Source: Bacillota bacterium (lineage in GTDB: Bacteria > Bacillota > Clostridia > Christensenellales > Aristaeellaceae). Taken from it: 50,591 nucleotides of DNA. Position 1 is the stretch's first letter; each line of letters begins with the position of its first letter. The stretch spans positions 1 through 50,591 of the forward strand of contig JAEVYX010000037.1 in the NCBI GenBank assembly GCA_023392515.1, in the 5' to 3' direction. Both the position numbers and the translations under genes were made by a program. The notes beneath the pieces are model-generated. The model searched no databases, was not told the origin of the DNA, and saw only the letters and a list, made by a program, of their open reading frames with translations. Positions 25,281-33,786 of this stretch are shown here, piece after piece.

Positions 25281-26318
25281 TCAGCCTGTTACACAAGCTG
25301 CGAAATCCAATGCACTGCGGCGCGGCGCGGCGGAAGATTCCCGCACCATCAGCCGATGCGGCAGCAGCACTTCCCTTTTCAAGGGCGTCTGCCGCAGTTG
25401 ACAAAGCAGCAGCTCCATGGCCTTTTTCCCCAGTTCAAAACAAGGCTGAGCCATGGTGGTCACATAAGGATGGAACATGGTGGTATGCTCCACATCGTCA
25501 AACCCCACCACCGTCACATCCTCCGGTACCCGGAAGCCCATTTCCTGAGCGCTCGCGATGGCCCCCAAAGCCAGCATGTCGGAGATACAAAACAACGCGG
25601 TCGGTCTTTTCTCCTGGGAAAGAAGGCTTCTGGCGGCATCAAAGCCGCTTTTGAAGGAATAATCTATCGTTGCGTAACGGATATATTCATCTTTCGGGAG
25701 TATCTCCGCCGCCATCAATGCATCCTGGTAGCCCTTCAAGCGCATTGCAGTGGAAACATATTTATTCACACTGCTGATAATGCCGATTCTACGATGGCCA
25801 ATCTCAATCAGATACGCCATGACCTCGCGGGCTGCACGGTAATTGTCTACATTCACATGAACGATATCGATGTTCGGATCATACTCCGAGCACTGTACCA
25901 AAGGAAAACGTCCGGCATATGGTTTCAGCCAGTCGGCCCCCATTTCCGTTGCCAAGAGGATCGCGCCATCCGCCTGATGTTTGACCAGCATTTCCAATAG
26001 CTGCTTTTCCTGTTCCTGATCCCCTTCGGTATTGCACAAAAAGGAACTGTAGCCGTTTCTGTGAGCAGCCTCACCCACCCCCGCGATAATATGGGTATAA
26101 TAGGGGTTGGTAATATTGGGAGCCAGAATCAGTACCACGCGGCTTTCATTGCGCCTAAGGTTTCGCGCAGATACATTGGGGGCATATTCCAGGCGCTTGA
26201 TTGCCTCCATTACCCGTTGAGACACCTCGGGGCTCACATGGCCTTTTCCATTGAGAACCCTGGAAACCGTAGCTACGGAAACATTCGCTTCCCTTGACAC
26301 ATCTACTATCGTTGCCAT
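25281..26318 (-). CDS. LacI family transcriptional regulator
   Basis: Sugar-responsive repressor. HTH at residues 1-25 (TIVDVSREANVSVATVSRVL), hinge helix YAPNVSARNLRR, then a periplasmic-binding-protein-like effector domain with VVLILAPNITNPYYTHI and HRRIGIISSVNKYVSTAMRL. Length 345 aa. First gene of the sugar operon, 35 bases ahead of the binding-protein gene. A LacI-type operator overlaps its own transcription start (26405-26418), so autoregulation of the whole operon is likely. Confidence 0.94.
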   Translation of the reverse strand: MATIVDVSREANVSVATVSRVLNGKGHVSPEVSQRVMEAIKRLEYAPNVSARNLRRNESRVVLILAPNITNPYYTHIIAGVGEAAHRNGYSSFLCNTEGDQEQEKQLLEMLVKHQADGAILLATEMGADWLKPYAGRFPLVQCSEYDPNIDIVHVNVDNYRAAREVMAYLIEIGHRRIGIISSVNKYVSTAMRLKGYQDALMAAEILPKDEYIRYATIDYSFKSGFDAARSLLSQEKRPTALFCISDMLALGAIASAQEMGFRVPEDVTVVGFDDVEHTTMFHPYVTTMAQPCFELGKKAMELLLCQLRQTPLKREVLLPHRLMVRESSAAPRRSALDFAACVTG

Positions 26319-26404
26319 GCTGCCGCCTAAAACCCCTTCCGGGCTTGTCTAGCATACTTTAGGCACCATTGCCCTTGTTTTTCCTGTTCTCCTTTGTATA
26401 TACA

Positions 26405-26448
26405 GTAATCGTTTTCATAAATATAGCATTCACGGCCCTGGATGTCAA
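26405..26448 (-). promoter_or_regulatory. promoter of the LacI sugar operon with overlapping LacI/cre-type operator
   Basis: On the minus strand TTGACA (26443-26448), 17-base spacer, TATATT (26420-26425). Directly downstream, covering the expected start of transcription, is ATGAAAACGATTACT (26404-26418). It has the central CG of LacI-family sites and fits the cre consensus closely, so either the local LacI protein or CcpA may bind. Confidence 0.8.
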
Positions 26449-26593
26449 TAGGTTTTCAAAATCAAATAAAATTTCTTCAGATTTTCCCTGGGTTTTATGT
26501 GGAATACGCCAATGAATTTTCTCATTATTTCTTATGTTCTTTACATTTTTGAATTATGTTTCGTTATGCAATCGTTTGTACTGTGCAATTATC

Positions 26594-26625
26594 CAAGCAA
26601 TGCGATCGTATGAAAGCATTGCTTG
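26594..26625. repeat. perfect 10-base inverted repeat of unknown role
   Basis: CAAGCAATGC / GCATTGCTTG with a 12-base spacer containing GATCGTAT. There is no U run on either strand. It lies about 150 bases upstream of the LacI-operon promoter, downstream of the argF terminator. Confidence 0.45.
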
Positions 26626-26657
26626 ATCATCTCCGGTGATAACTTTAGCAATAGATA

Positions 26658-26699
26658 TGAAAAGCCTCCGCAGCTTTTCATGAAAGCAGTTGCGGAGGC
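26658..26699 (-). terminator. terminator of the argCJBDF operon
   Basis: Arms GCCTCCGCA (26664-26672) and TGCGGAGGC (26691-26699), perfect, with a short internal hairpin in the loop (AGCTTTTCATGAAAGC), followed on the minus strand by UUUU. It lies 30 bases after the argF stop. Confidence 0.85.
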
Positions 26700-26728
26700 A
26701 GTTTATCGAAAGCAGTCTTGATGTATTA

Positions 26729-27640
26729 TTAGGCCTTGGGGCCCAGCAATTTCACCAGCACCGCTTTTTGGGCGTGAAGCCGGTTTTCAGCCTGTTGGAA
26801 AATCTCCTGGGCATGAGCTTCAAAAACCTTGTCTGTGATTTCTTCCTCCCGGTGAGCAGGCAAGCAATGAAGTACCAATGCATCCTTCTTGGCTGCTGCC
26901 ATTGCCGCATCATTCACCTGATACGCAGCGAAAGCCTCCTTGCGGGCTTTGACCTCCGATTCCATGCCCATGGAAGCCCAAACGTCGGTATACACAACAT
27001 CCACATCCTTACAGGCTTCCAATACATCCTGTGTGATGCTGAAACGGCCCATGTCCGACGCCCATTTCACAATACCCGCATCCGGTTCATATCCCTTGGG
27101 ACATGCGATGGTAACTTCCATGCCCAGTTTCACGCCGCCTACAATGTAAGAGTTGGCCATATTGTTTCCATCGCCCACAAAACATAATTTCAGGCCGCGG
27201 AAGCTCTTTTTCAACTCCCGGATGGTCATCAGGTCCGCAAGCATCTGACAGGGATGTGCATAGTCCGTCAGCCCGTTAATGACGGGGATTGAACCGAACT
27301 TGGCCAAATCCTCCACTTCCTGCTGTTTATAGGTACGGATCATAATGCCATCCAGATAGCGGGACAAAACCCGGGCTGTATCCTGAACCGGTTCGCCCCG
27401 GCCTATTTGAAGATCGTTCGAGGACAAAAACAGCGCATACCCGCCCAGTTCAAACATACCCACTTCAAAGGATACCCGGGTGCGTGTTGACGCCTTTTGG
27501 AAGATCATCCCCAAGGTTTTATCCTGAAGGTATTTATGCGTAATGCCATGGGTCTTTTCGTATTTCAATTGATCGGCTAGATTCAAAATATCAAGTATTT
27601 CTCCGGCAGTCAAATCGGAAAGCTTTAAAAGATGGTTCAT
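26729..27640 (-). CDS. argF: ornithine carbamoyltransferase
   Basis: Forms citrulline from ornithine and carbamoyl phosphate in arginine synthesis. The carbamoyl-phosphate loop is FQKASTRTRVSFEVG, the ornithine-binding region DVWASMGMESE corresponds to the SMG loop, and HCLPAHREEEITD carries the conserved HCLP. Length (303 aa) is standard. Its ATG overlaps the argD stop by 4 bases. Last gene of the arg operon. With the biosynthetic neighbours this is the anabolic enzyme, not the arginine-deiminase type. Confidence 0.97.
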   Translation of the reverse strand: MNHLLKLSDLTAGEILDILNLADQLKYEKTHGITHKYLQDKTLGMIFQKASTRTRVSFEVGMFELGGYALFLSSNDLQIGRGEPVQDTARVLSRYLDGIMIRTYKQQEVEDLAKFGSIPVINGLTDYAHPCQMLADLMTIRELKKSFRGLKLCFVGDGNNMANSYIVGGVKLGMEVTIACPKGYEPDAGIVKWASDMGRFSITQDVLEACKDVDVVYTDVWASMGMESEVKARKEAFAAYQVNDAAMAAAKKDALVLHCLPAHREEEITDKVFEAHAQEIFQQAENRLHAQKAVLVKLLGPKA

Positions 27641-28800
27641 TGTGCGGCGACCTCCTTTATGATCATGACAGCTTTCACCAATAGCTCCATGGGGATATTC
27701 AGCGCCGGCAGAAGCCTGACCTTTTCTTTGGCCGTAAGCACCAATACGCCTTTCTCCTGGCAGAGACTCACCACCTGCTTGGCAGGCTTTACCGTTTCCA
27801 GACCCAGCATCAGCCCCAGACCGGTGATGCCTTTAATCCCCGGCGCACCAATCAGCGCATTCACAATATAAGCGTTCTTTTCCCTGACTTGCGCAAGCAG
27901 CGTTTCATCCAGGCGGCTTATGATACTAAGCGCTCCGGCGGCGCAAACAGGATTGCCTCCGAAGGTGGAACCGTGATGGCCTGCCTGAAGCACCTGCGCC
28001 GCTTCTCCCCGCATCATGCAGGCGCCGATGGGCAATCCTCCCCCCAGGCCCTTGGCAGTGGTGACCACATCCGGCTGAACATCGTAATGCATGTATGCAT
28101 AAAGCTGGCCTGTGCGTCCGTTTCCGGTCTGCACCTCATCTATCATCAAAAGTACACCTTTTTCTTTGCACAAAGCCGCCGTATTTTTCACAAAGGACTG
28201 GTCCAGAACATGAATCCCACCCTCGCCCTGTACCATCTCCATCAATACCGCACAGACATGTGGGTCTGACAAGGCTTTTTCCATCTGTGAAAAATCATCC
28301 GGATCGACATAGATAAAGCCAGGTGTAAAAGGCCCGAAATACTGATGAAAATTATCCTGGCCTGTAGCAGCCAGAGTTGTTACGGTGCGGCCGTGAAAGC
28401 TGTTTTTCAGCGTTACGATCACAGGGTTTTCATCCTTGCGGATATCATGTGCATACTTACGGGCAACCTTGATGGCACACTCATTGGCCTCTGCACCGGA
28501 ATTACCGAAGAATACCTTCTCCATGCCTGTTTTTTCACACAGCATCTTCGCCAATTTCACCTGAGGTTCGGTATAGTACAGATTGCTGGTATGGGGAAGC
28601 TGATACAGCTGCGTTTCCACCGCCGCCATCCAAGCCTCATCGCTGATGCCAAACGCGTTTACGGCAATCCCTGTCCCAAGATCAATATAGCTTTTTCCCT
28701 GGTCATCAGCCATAACCGAGCCTTTCCCCTGGGTCAGCACCAGGTCGAAACGGCCATAGGTATTGGCGATGTACTTTTGATCCATTTCCTTGATATTCAT
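27637..28800 (-). CDS. argD: acetylornithine aminotransferase
   Basis: Class III PLP aminotransferase making N-acetylornithine. It has FFGNSGAEANECAIKVARK, HGRTVTTLAATGQ, the LLMIDEVQTGNGRTG aspartate region and the PLP lysine in VTTAKGLGGGLPIGA. The length of 387 aa is normal. It lies 9 bases after argB and overlaps argF by 4 bases, in the usual operon order. Confidence 0.96.
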   Translation of the reverse strand: MNIKEMDQKYIANTYGRFDLVLTQGKGSVMADDQGKSYIDLGTGIAVNAFGISDEAWMAAVETQLYQLPHTSNLYYTEPQVKLAKMLCEKTGMEKVFFGNSGAEANECAIKVARKYAHDIRKDENPVIVTLKNSFHGRTVTTLAATGQDNFHQYFGPFTPGFIYVDPDDFSQMEKALSDPHVCAVLMEMVQGEGGIHVLDQSFVKNTAALCKEKGVLLMIDEVQTGNGRTGQLYAYMHYDVQPDVVTTAKGLGGGLPIGACMMRGEAAQVLQAGHHGSTFGGNPVCAAGALSIISRLDETLLAQVREKNAYIVNALIGAPGIKGITGLGLMLGLETVKPAKQVVSLCQEKGVLVLTAKEKVRLLPALNIPMELLVKAVMIIKEVAAQ

Positions 28801-28809
28801 TGGCCCCTC

Positions 28810-29655
28810 CTATACAAACATGGTGCCCAGCCCTTCGTCGGTCAGCACCTCAATCAGGATTGCGTGGGGAACGCGTCCATCCAGAATGAAAACCTTTTTG
28901 ACGCCCCTTCGGATGGCCTCGATGCAGCATTCCACTTTGGGGATCATCCCCCCGGAAATGATTCCTTCCCGTTCCAATTGGGGTGCCTCACTCACATGCA
29001 CCTTGGGAATCAGGGTGGAAGGATCGTTTTTATCCCGAAGCAGCCCCAAAATATCCGTCATGGAGATCATGCTTTCCGCCTTGAGCGTACCTGCGATGCG
29101 TGCAGCGGCCGTATCGGCGTTGATGTTATATACATGGCCTTCCTTATCAAAGCCCACGGTTGAAATTACCGGAATATATCCCTTTTCCAGCAAATCCAGA
29201 ATGGGCTGGGGATTTACTTGGACAATATCTCCCACATAGCCCAGTCTTTCATCCAGCATTTTGGCTTCCAGCAGACCGCCGTCCATGCCGCATAGGCCGA
29301 TAGCCCTTCCCCCGATATTAACCAGCTGGGCAACCAGTGTCTTATTGATCTTGCCAGCCAGCACCATCTGCACCACATCGGCTGTTTCCGCATCCGTCAC
29401 CCGCAAGCCATCCACAAACTCTGATTTTTTCCCCATTTGATTCAAGGTTTGGGAAATCTCGGGGCCGCCTCCATGAACCAGAACCACCTTTATACCGATA
29501 AGGGAAAGCATGACGATATCCTTCATGACCGCCTGCTTCAAATCTTCATTGATCATGGCATTGCCGCCGTACTTCACCACGAGAATTTTACCATTGTATT
29601 TTTGTATGTAGGGCAGGGCCTGAATCAGTACCTGCGCCCGCTGGGCATTATCCAT
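28810..29655 (-). CDS. argB: acetylglutamate kinase
   Basis: Phosphorylates N-acetylglutamate, the second step of arginine synthesis. The nucleotide-binding VVKYGGNAM and LVHGGGPEISQ glycine loops, SEFVDGLRVTDAET and YNINADTAAARIAG are all present. Length 281 aa. I cannot judge from the sequence alone whether it is feedback-inhibited by arginine. GGAGG sits 7 bases before the ATG; argJ is 12 bases upstream. Confidence 0.97.
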   Translation of the reverse strand: MDNAQRAQVLIQALPYIQKYNGKILVVKYGGNAMINEDLKQAVMKDIVMLSLIGIKVVLVHGGGPEISQTLNQMGKKSEFVDGLRVTDAETADVVQMVLAGKINKTLVAQLVNIGGRAIGLCGMDGGLLEAKMLDERLGYVGDIVQVNPQPILDLLEKGYIPVISTVGFDKEGHVYNINADTAAARIAGTLKAESMISMTDILGLLRDKNDPSTLIPKVHVSEAPQLEREGIISGGMIPKVECCIEAIRRGVKKVFILDGRVPHAILIEVLTDEGLGTMFV

Positions 29656-29667
29656 AGATTTTCCTCC

Positions 29668-30882
29668 TCAGGTGCGGTAGTCACCGTTGATTTTTACATA
29701 ATCGTAGGTCAAATCGCACCCCCAGGCGGTGGCGCTGCTTTCGCCCGCATGAAGCGATATCTGCACCTCAACCTCCTCCATGGAGAGAATCTCTTTGGCC
29801 TTTTCCTCCGAAAAGGGAATTCCCGCCCCCTGTATACATACTGGCAGATGCCCGGCCGGCGAGGCGAAAGTCACATCCACTTTGGTTACATCCACTGCCG
29901 CCCCACTGTAGCCAATGGCACATAATACCCGGCCCCAGTTGGCGTCCGCCCCAAACATGGCAGCCTTCAACAGATTGGAACAGACAACAGACTTGGCTGT
30001 TTTTCTGGCCGTTTCCTTATTTGCTGCCCCGGCAACCGAACAAGTGATTAACTTGGTAGCCCCTTCCCCATCCTTAGCGATGGCTTTACATAAATGAGAG
30101 GTGACTGCATTCAGTGCCGCCTTGAAACCATCAAACGCTTCGCCCTCACCGTCAATCAGCACATTCCCCGCAAAACCATTGGCCAGGATGCTGACCATAT
30201 CATTGGTGGAGGTATCCCCATCCACACTAACCATATTGAAGGTATCCACCACATCTTCTTTCAATGCCTTTTGAAGCATTTGCGGGGTAATCGCCACATC
30301 CGTGGTAACAAACACCAGCATGGTTGCCATATTGGGATGGATCATACCGGAGCCTTTCGCCATCCCGCCTATATGGCAGATGGTTCCCCCAATTTCAAAA
30401 GAAAAGGCTATTTCCTTTTTCATGGTGTCCGTTGTCATGATGGCCTCAGCCGCCATAGCGGCGCCATCAATGCCCAGGCTTTTTGCCAGTGCTGGCATGC
30501 CGCTTGCTATAGGTTCAAGGGACAAGGGCTGACCGATCACTCCGGTAGAGGCGACTATAACATCCGCCGCTGGAATATGGAAATGCTGTTCCACTAAAGC
30601 GCACATTCCCTTGGCAATGTCAATGCCGTCCACATTACAGGTGTTGGCGTTTCCGCTGTTGCAGATCATGGCCTGGGCATAACCGTCCTGCAAATGCTCC
30701 ATGGTTACGTAAATCGGTGCGCCCTTTACCAGATTTTGTGTATAGACACCGGCTGCCGCCGCTCTTTTCTCACTTATAATCAGTGCCAGATCCCGTTTCG
30801 CTTTGTTCTTGCGGATTCCGCAATGAATCCCCCCCGCGAGAAAACCCTTGGCGGCGCAAACGCCGCCCTCTATCATGAGCAT
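29668..30882 (-). CDS. argJ: bifunctional ornithine acetyltransferase / N-acetylglutamate synthase
   Basis: Recycles the acetyl group from acetylornithine to glutamate. The self-cleavage site is intact in NMATMLVFVTTD, where the threonine after MA becomes the nucleophile of the beta chain. CNSGNANTC and KDGEGATKLI are family signatures. Length 404 aa. Its presence makes this the cyclic acetyl pathway; no separate argA or argE is seen in the window. It is 13 bases after argC. Confidence 0.97.
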   Translation of the reverse strand: MLMIEGGVCAAKGFLAGGIHCGIRKNKAKRDLALIISEKRAAAAGVYTQNLVKGAPIYVTMEHLQDGYAQAMICNSGNANTCNVDGIDIAKGMCALVEQHFHIPAADVIVASTGVIGQPLSLEPIASGMPALAKSLGIDGAAMAAEAIMTTDTMKKEIAFSFEIGGTICHIGGMAKGSGMIHPNMATMLVFVTTDVAITPQMLQKALKEDVVDTFNMVSVDGDTSTNDMVSILANGFAGNVLIDGEGEAFDGFKAALNAVTSHLCKAIAKDGEGATKLITCSVAGAANKETARKTAKSVVCSNLLKAAMFGADANWGRVLCAIGYSGAAVDVTKVDVTFASPAGHLPVCIQGAGIPFSEEKAKEILSMEEVEVQISLHAGESSATAWGCDLTYDYVKINGDYRT

Positions 30883-30895
30883 TTGTCATTCCTCC

Positions 30896-31843
30896 TCATT
30901 CAATGGAAAGACCCAATGTCTCTTCCATACCCAGCATCAGGTTCAAGCACTGCACCGCTGCACCCGAGGCACCTTTGCCCAGGTTGTCAAATCTTGATGA
31001 TACAATTGCCCGCTGGTCATTGCCTGCAACAAGGATTTCCATGGTATCGAGCCCGGAAAGCTCATTGGCGCTCATAAAACCCTGCATCTCTTGATCCGCA
31101 CCCAAGGGAAGCACTTTTACAAGCTTTTGCCCCTGGTAATGAGCCGAAAGCACCTCATGAACCTGTGATAGGCTAGGGCTGCCCTGCAAAAGGGGCAGAT
31201 GCAGCGGCACCGTTACCACCATACCGCTATAAAAGTCCGATACAATGGGGCAGAAAACAGGCGGATACGCAAGACCGCATACCTTCTGCATTTCCGGCAG
31301 GTGCTTGTGCTGCTGGCTCAATGCATATTGCCTGGGAGCAGCGTATGACACAGGCCTGCCACGGCCTTCATATGCCGCAATCATCTTTTTTCCGCCGCCG
31401 GAATACCCCGTTACCGAATGGCAAGCGATAGGATATGCGGGAGGCAGCAGCCCTGCCGCCACCAAGGGATAGACCAAGGCTGCAAATCCGCTGGCATGGC
31501 AGCCAGGCACAGAAACCCGGCTTCCTTTTTCAACGGCCTCCCTGTGGGCATTTGACAGCTCGGGAAAGCCGTACGCCCAGCCCTCCGCGGTGCGGTGGGC
31601 GGTAGAGGCATCCAGAATGCGCACATTCATCCCCTCGGCCAAAGATACCGATTCCCTGGCAGCCTCATCCGGCAAGCAAAGCAGCACAATATCCGCATCA
31701 CTGATCCTGCTTTTTCGCTGAGAAGCATCTTTTCGAAGGTCGTCAGGAATAGAAATCAAGGAAATATCCTTTCGCCCGGAAAGCCGCTTGACAATTTGAA
31801 GCCCCGTGGTGCCCTCCTGACCATCGACAAAAACCTTGACCAT
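30896..31843 (-). CDS. argC: N-acetyl-gamma-glutamyl-phosphate reductase (short, type 2)
   Basis: NADPH-dependent third step of arginine synthesis. VFVDGQEGTTGLQIVKRL is the opening, and the catalytic cysteine lies in SVPGCHASGFAALVYPL. HSVTGYSGGGKKMI is also family-typical. At 315 aa it belongs to the shorter ArgC class. The ATG at 31843 is preceded by AAAGGAGG 8 bases upstream; the frame extends 27 bases further without a site. First gene of argCJBDF, with the promoter and ARG boxes directly ahead. Confidence 0.95.
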   Translation of the reverse strand: MVKVFVDGQEGTTGLQIVKRLSGRKDISLISIPDDLRKDASQRKSRISDADIVLLCLPDEAARESVSLAEGMNVRILDASTAHRTAEGWAYGFPELSNAHREAVEKGSRVSVPGCHASGFAALVYPLVAAGLLPPAYPIACHSVTGYSGGGKKMIAAYEGRGRPVSYAAPRQYALSQQHKHLPEMQKVCGLAYPPVFCPIVSDFYSGMVVTVPLHLPLLQGSPSLSQVHEVLSAHYQGQKLVKVLPLGADQEMQGFMSANELSGLDTMEILVAGNDQRAIVSSRFDNLGKGASGAAVQCLNLMLGMEETLGLSIE

Positions 31844-31860
31844 GGGGCATACCTCCTTTG

Positions 31861-31925
31861 GTATAATCATTCTTTTTGATTGAATAATTATACGGATATT
31901 ATACCGATGAATCCCCTTTTGTCAA
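31861..31925 (-). promoter_or_regulatory. argC promoter with two ARG boxes (ArgR operator)
   Basis: On the minus strand TTGACA (31920-31925), 16-base spacer, TATAAT (31898-31903). Two ARG-box-like elements follow: TGAATAATTATACG (31881-31894) and GTATAATCATTCTT (31861-31874), with centres 20 bases apart, as in tandem ArgR operators. The first covers the likely transcription start, so bound ArgR would block initiation. Confidence 0.85.
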
Positions 31926-32001
31926 GGGTTTTTGACCTGTCTATCTGCTGTTTTTTAACAGAAGCATACGGCAGAATGCAAAATGGCTGTATCAGCGCAG
32001 C

Positions 32002-32044
32002 AAAAAAAGGCTTTCTTTCTTCCATTGCCGAAAAAAAGAAAGCC
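32002..32044 (-). terminator. terminator of the trpXYZ-type operon
   Basis: Arms GGCTTTCTTT (32009-32018) and AAAGAAAGCC (32035-32044), followed on the minus strand by seven U. It lies 17 bases after the ATPase gene stop. Confidence 0.88.
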
Positions 32045-32060
32045 CTGGTCTATCTTTTAA

Positions 32061-32864
32061 CTACTTAGCCCTGGTTAAAAGCACCCGGTCGGTATTGAGC
32101 CGCTGACCGCTGCTTTTCGCATAGCGCTCCAGAAGGTCGTCCACAGTCATGTCATCTCGTTCCTTGCCTTTGATATCCAAAATGATTTTTCCGCTGTCCA
32201 TCATGATGGTACGCCTGCCCAAAGCCAGCGCGGAATACATGTTATGGGTAATCATCAAGGTGGTGATGCCGTGCTTTTGAATCATCTCCCGGGTTAGATG
32301 CAATACCGTTTCCGCAGTAGCAGGGTCCAGGGCTGCGGTATGCTCGTCCAGCAAAAGCAGCTTGGGCTTGGCGATGGTGGCCATGAGCAGCGTCATGGCT
32401 TGGCGCTGGCCTCCGGATAAAAGCCCGACTTTGGTTTTCAACCGGTTTTCCAAGCCCATGCCGAAGGATTTAAGCTCCTCCCTGAAGAATGTCTGATCGC
32501 TTTTTCGCACTGCCCGTGAAAAAGGACCCCGGGAGCCTCTTGCGTGGGCCAAGGCCAAATTTTCCTCGATGGTCATATCCGGAGCGGTGCCCTTCATGGG
32601 ATCTTGAAACAAGCGCCCAATGCTTCGAGCCCGCTTGTACTCGGGTAGATAGGTAATATCCTGCCCATCCAACAAAATGTGACCGGCCTCCGGATTCAAA
32701 TTGCCGCAAATTGCGCTAAACAGCGTGGATTTTCCCGCGCCGTTTGAACCCAGCACGGTCACAAATTCTCCCTGCCCTACCTTGAGGGAAATATCGTCCA
32801 GCGCCCGATGCTCATTCACCGTTCCTTTTGCAAAGGTCAGGGTAAGGCTCTTTATATCAAGCAC
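32061..32864 (-). CDS. trpZ: ABC transporter ATP-binding protein, TrpZ-type
   Basis: ATPase of the importer encoded by the three genes 32061-34746. Walker A LGSNGAGKST, signature LLSGGQRQAMTLLMA, Walker B LLLLDEHTAALDP (with the DEH typical of this transporter class) and MITHNMYSAL are intact in 267 aa. It overlaps the permease gene by 8 bases. The T-box upstream of the operon points to tryptophan as substrate; the symbol follows the streptococcal TrpXYZ system and is inferred. Confidence 0.87.
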   Translation of the reverse strand: MLDIKSLTLTFAKGTVNEHRALDDISLKVGQGEFVTVLGSNGAGKSTLFSAICGNLNPEAGHILLDGQDITYLPEYKRARSIGRLFQDPMKGTAPDMTIEENLALAHARGSRGPFSRAVRKSDQTFFREELKSFGMGLENRLKTKVGLLSGGQRQAMTLLMATIAKPKLLLLDEHTAALDPATAETVLHLTREMIQKHGITTLMITHNMYSALALGRRTIMMDSGKIILDIKGKERDDMTVDDLLERYAKSSGQRLNTDRVLLTRAK

Positions 32865-33771
32865 GCTTCACGCCCTCCCTTCTTTGCAGCCTGCGCACTA
32901 ATTGGCGGCGCATATGGGGAATAGCCAGCGCCAGCGCTACGATCACCGCGGATATCAATTTCAGCGCATACGCTGGGAAAAAGCTGGACCTAAAGGCAAA
33001 GGCGTAAATCAGCCGGTAGAGAATTGAGCCTGCCACGCAGGAGAAAAGCCCGATGGTTACGCTTCTGCGGCCAAAGATCACTTCGCCGATAATGACCGAC
33101 GCAATCCCCACCACCACCATACCGATCCCCGCGTTTACATCCGCAAAGCCCTGAAGCTGGGCGCTCATGGCTCCTGCCAAGGCCACCAGGCCATTGGCCA
33201 GGGATAGAGCCAGCACCTTCATCCGCCCGGCATTGATGGAAGAGGAGCGGACCATGTCCTCATTATTCCCCGTAGCCCGGATACAAAGACCTACATGGGT
33301 TTTAAAAAGCCAATTCAAAACAAAAACACAGACAGCGCAGAAAACCATCGCCACGCCGGCGGCGGCAAGATTCCGGCCATCCTTCCCAATGTCCGGGAAC
33401 AAGCCATACACCGCTTTGAACAGTGTTTGCGGCAGCGCCAGGTTGGGGGAGCCGCCCAATACGAACATATTCACCGAGTACAGGCCGCTCATGGTAAGAA
33501 TGCCTGCCAGGATAGGATAGATACCCGCCTTTGTTTGCAATAGGCCTGTGACGCCTCCGGCCATCATGCCTGCGCCGGCTGCTGCCAGCAAACCCAAAAA
33601 GGGATGACCGGCGGCGGTTAATACCGCCGACACGGCCATGCCCAAAGTAAAGCTTCCATCCGCTGTAAGGTCCGGGGTGTTAAGGATGCGGAACGTGATA
33701 TACACGCCCAGGGCCAGCACACCATAGATAAAGCCCAGTTGAATGGCACCAAGCAACTGATTCACAAGCAT
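32857..33771 (-). CDS. trpY: ABC transporter permease, TrpY-type
   Basis: Membrane subunit of the importer, in the BPD_transp_2 family. LGVYITFRILNTPDLTADGSFTLG (in parts: LGVYITFRIL, TPDLTADGSFTLG) is the signature of the TrpY class, and TGNNEDMVRSSSINAGRMK is the ATPase-contact region. About nine membrane segments in 304 aa. It overlaps the ATPase gene by 8 bases and follows the binding-protein gene by 15. Confidence 0.87.
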   Translation of the reverse strand: MLVNQLLGAIQLGFIYGVLALGVYITFRILNTPDLTADGSFTLGMAVSAVLTAAGHPFLGLLAAAGAGMMAGGVTGLLQTKAGIYPILAGILTMSGLYSVNMFVLGGSPNLALPQTLFKAVYGLFPDIGKDGRNLAAAGVAMVFCAVCVFVLNWLFKTHVGLCIRATGNNEDMVRSSSINAGRMKVLALSLANGLVALAGAMSAQLQGFADVNAGIGMVVVGIASVIIGEVIFGRRSVTIGLFSCVAGSILYRLIYAFAFRSSFFPAYALKLISAVIVALALAIPHMRRQLVRRLQRREGVKRA

Positions 33772-33786
33772 CCTCCTGCCGTCGGA

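Larger units (their letters stand above)
26319..26728. other. intergenic region between argF and the LacI sugar operon
   Basis: No gene is seen in 410 bases. It holds, left to right, a leader of about 90 bases, the LacI-operon operator and promoter (26405-26448), an AT-rich stretch, a perfect 10-base inverted repeat without a U run (26594-26603 / 26616-26625), and the argF terminator (26658-26699). Confidence 0.7.
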
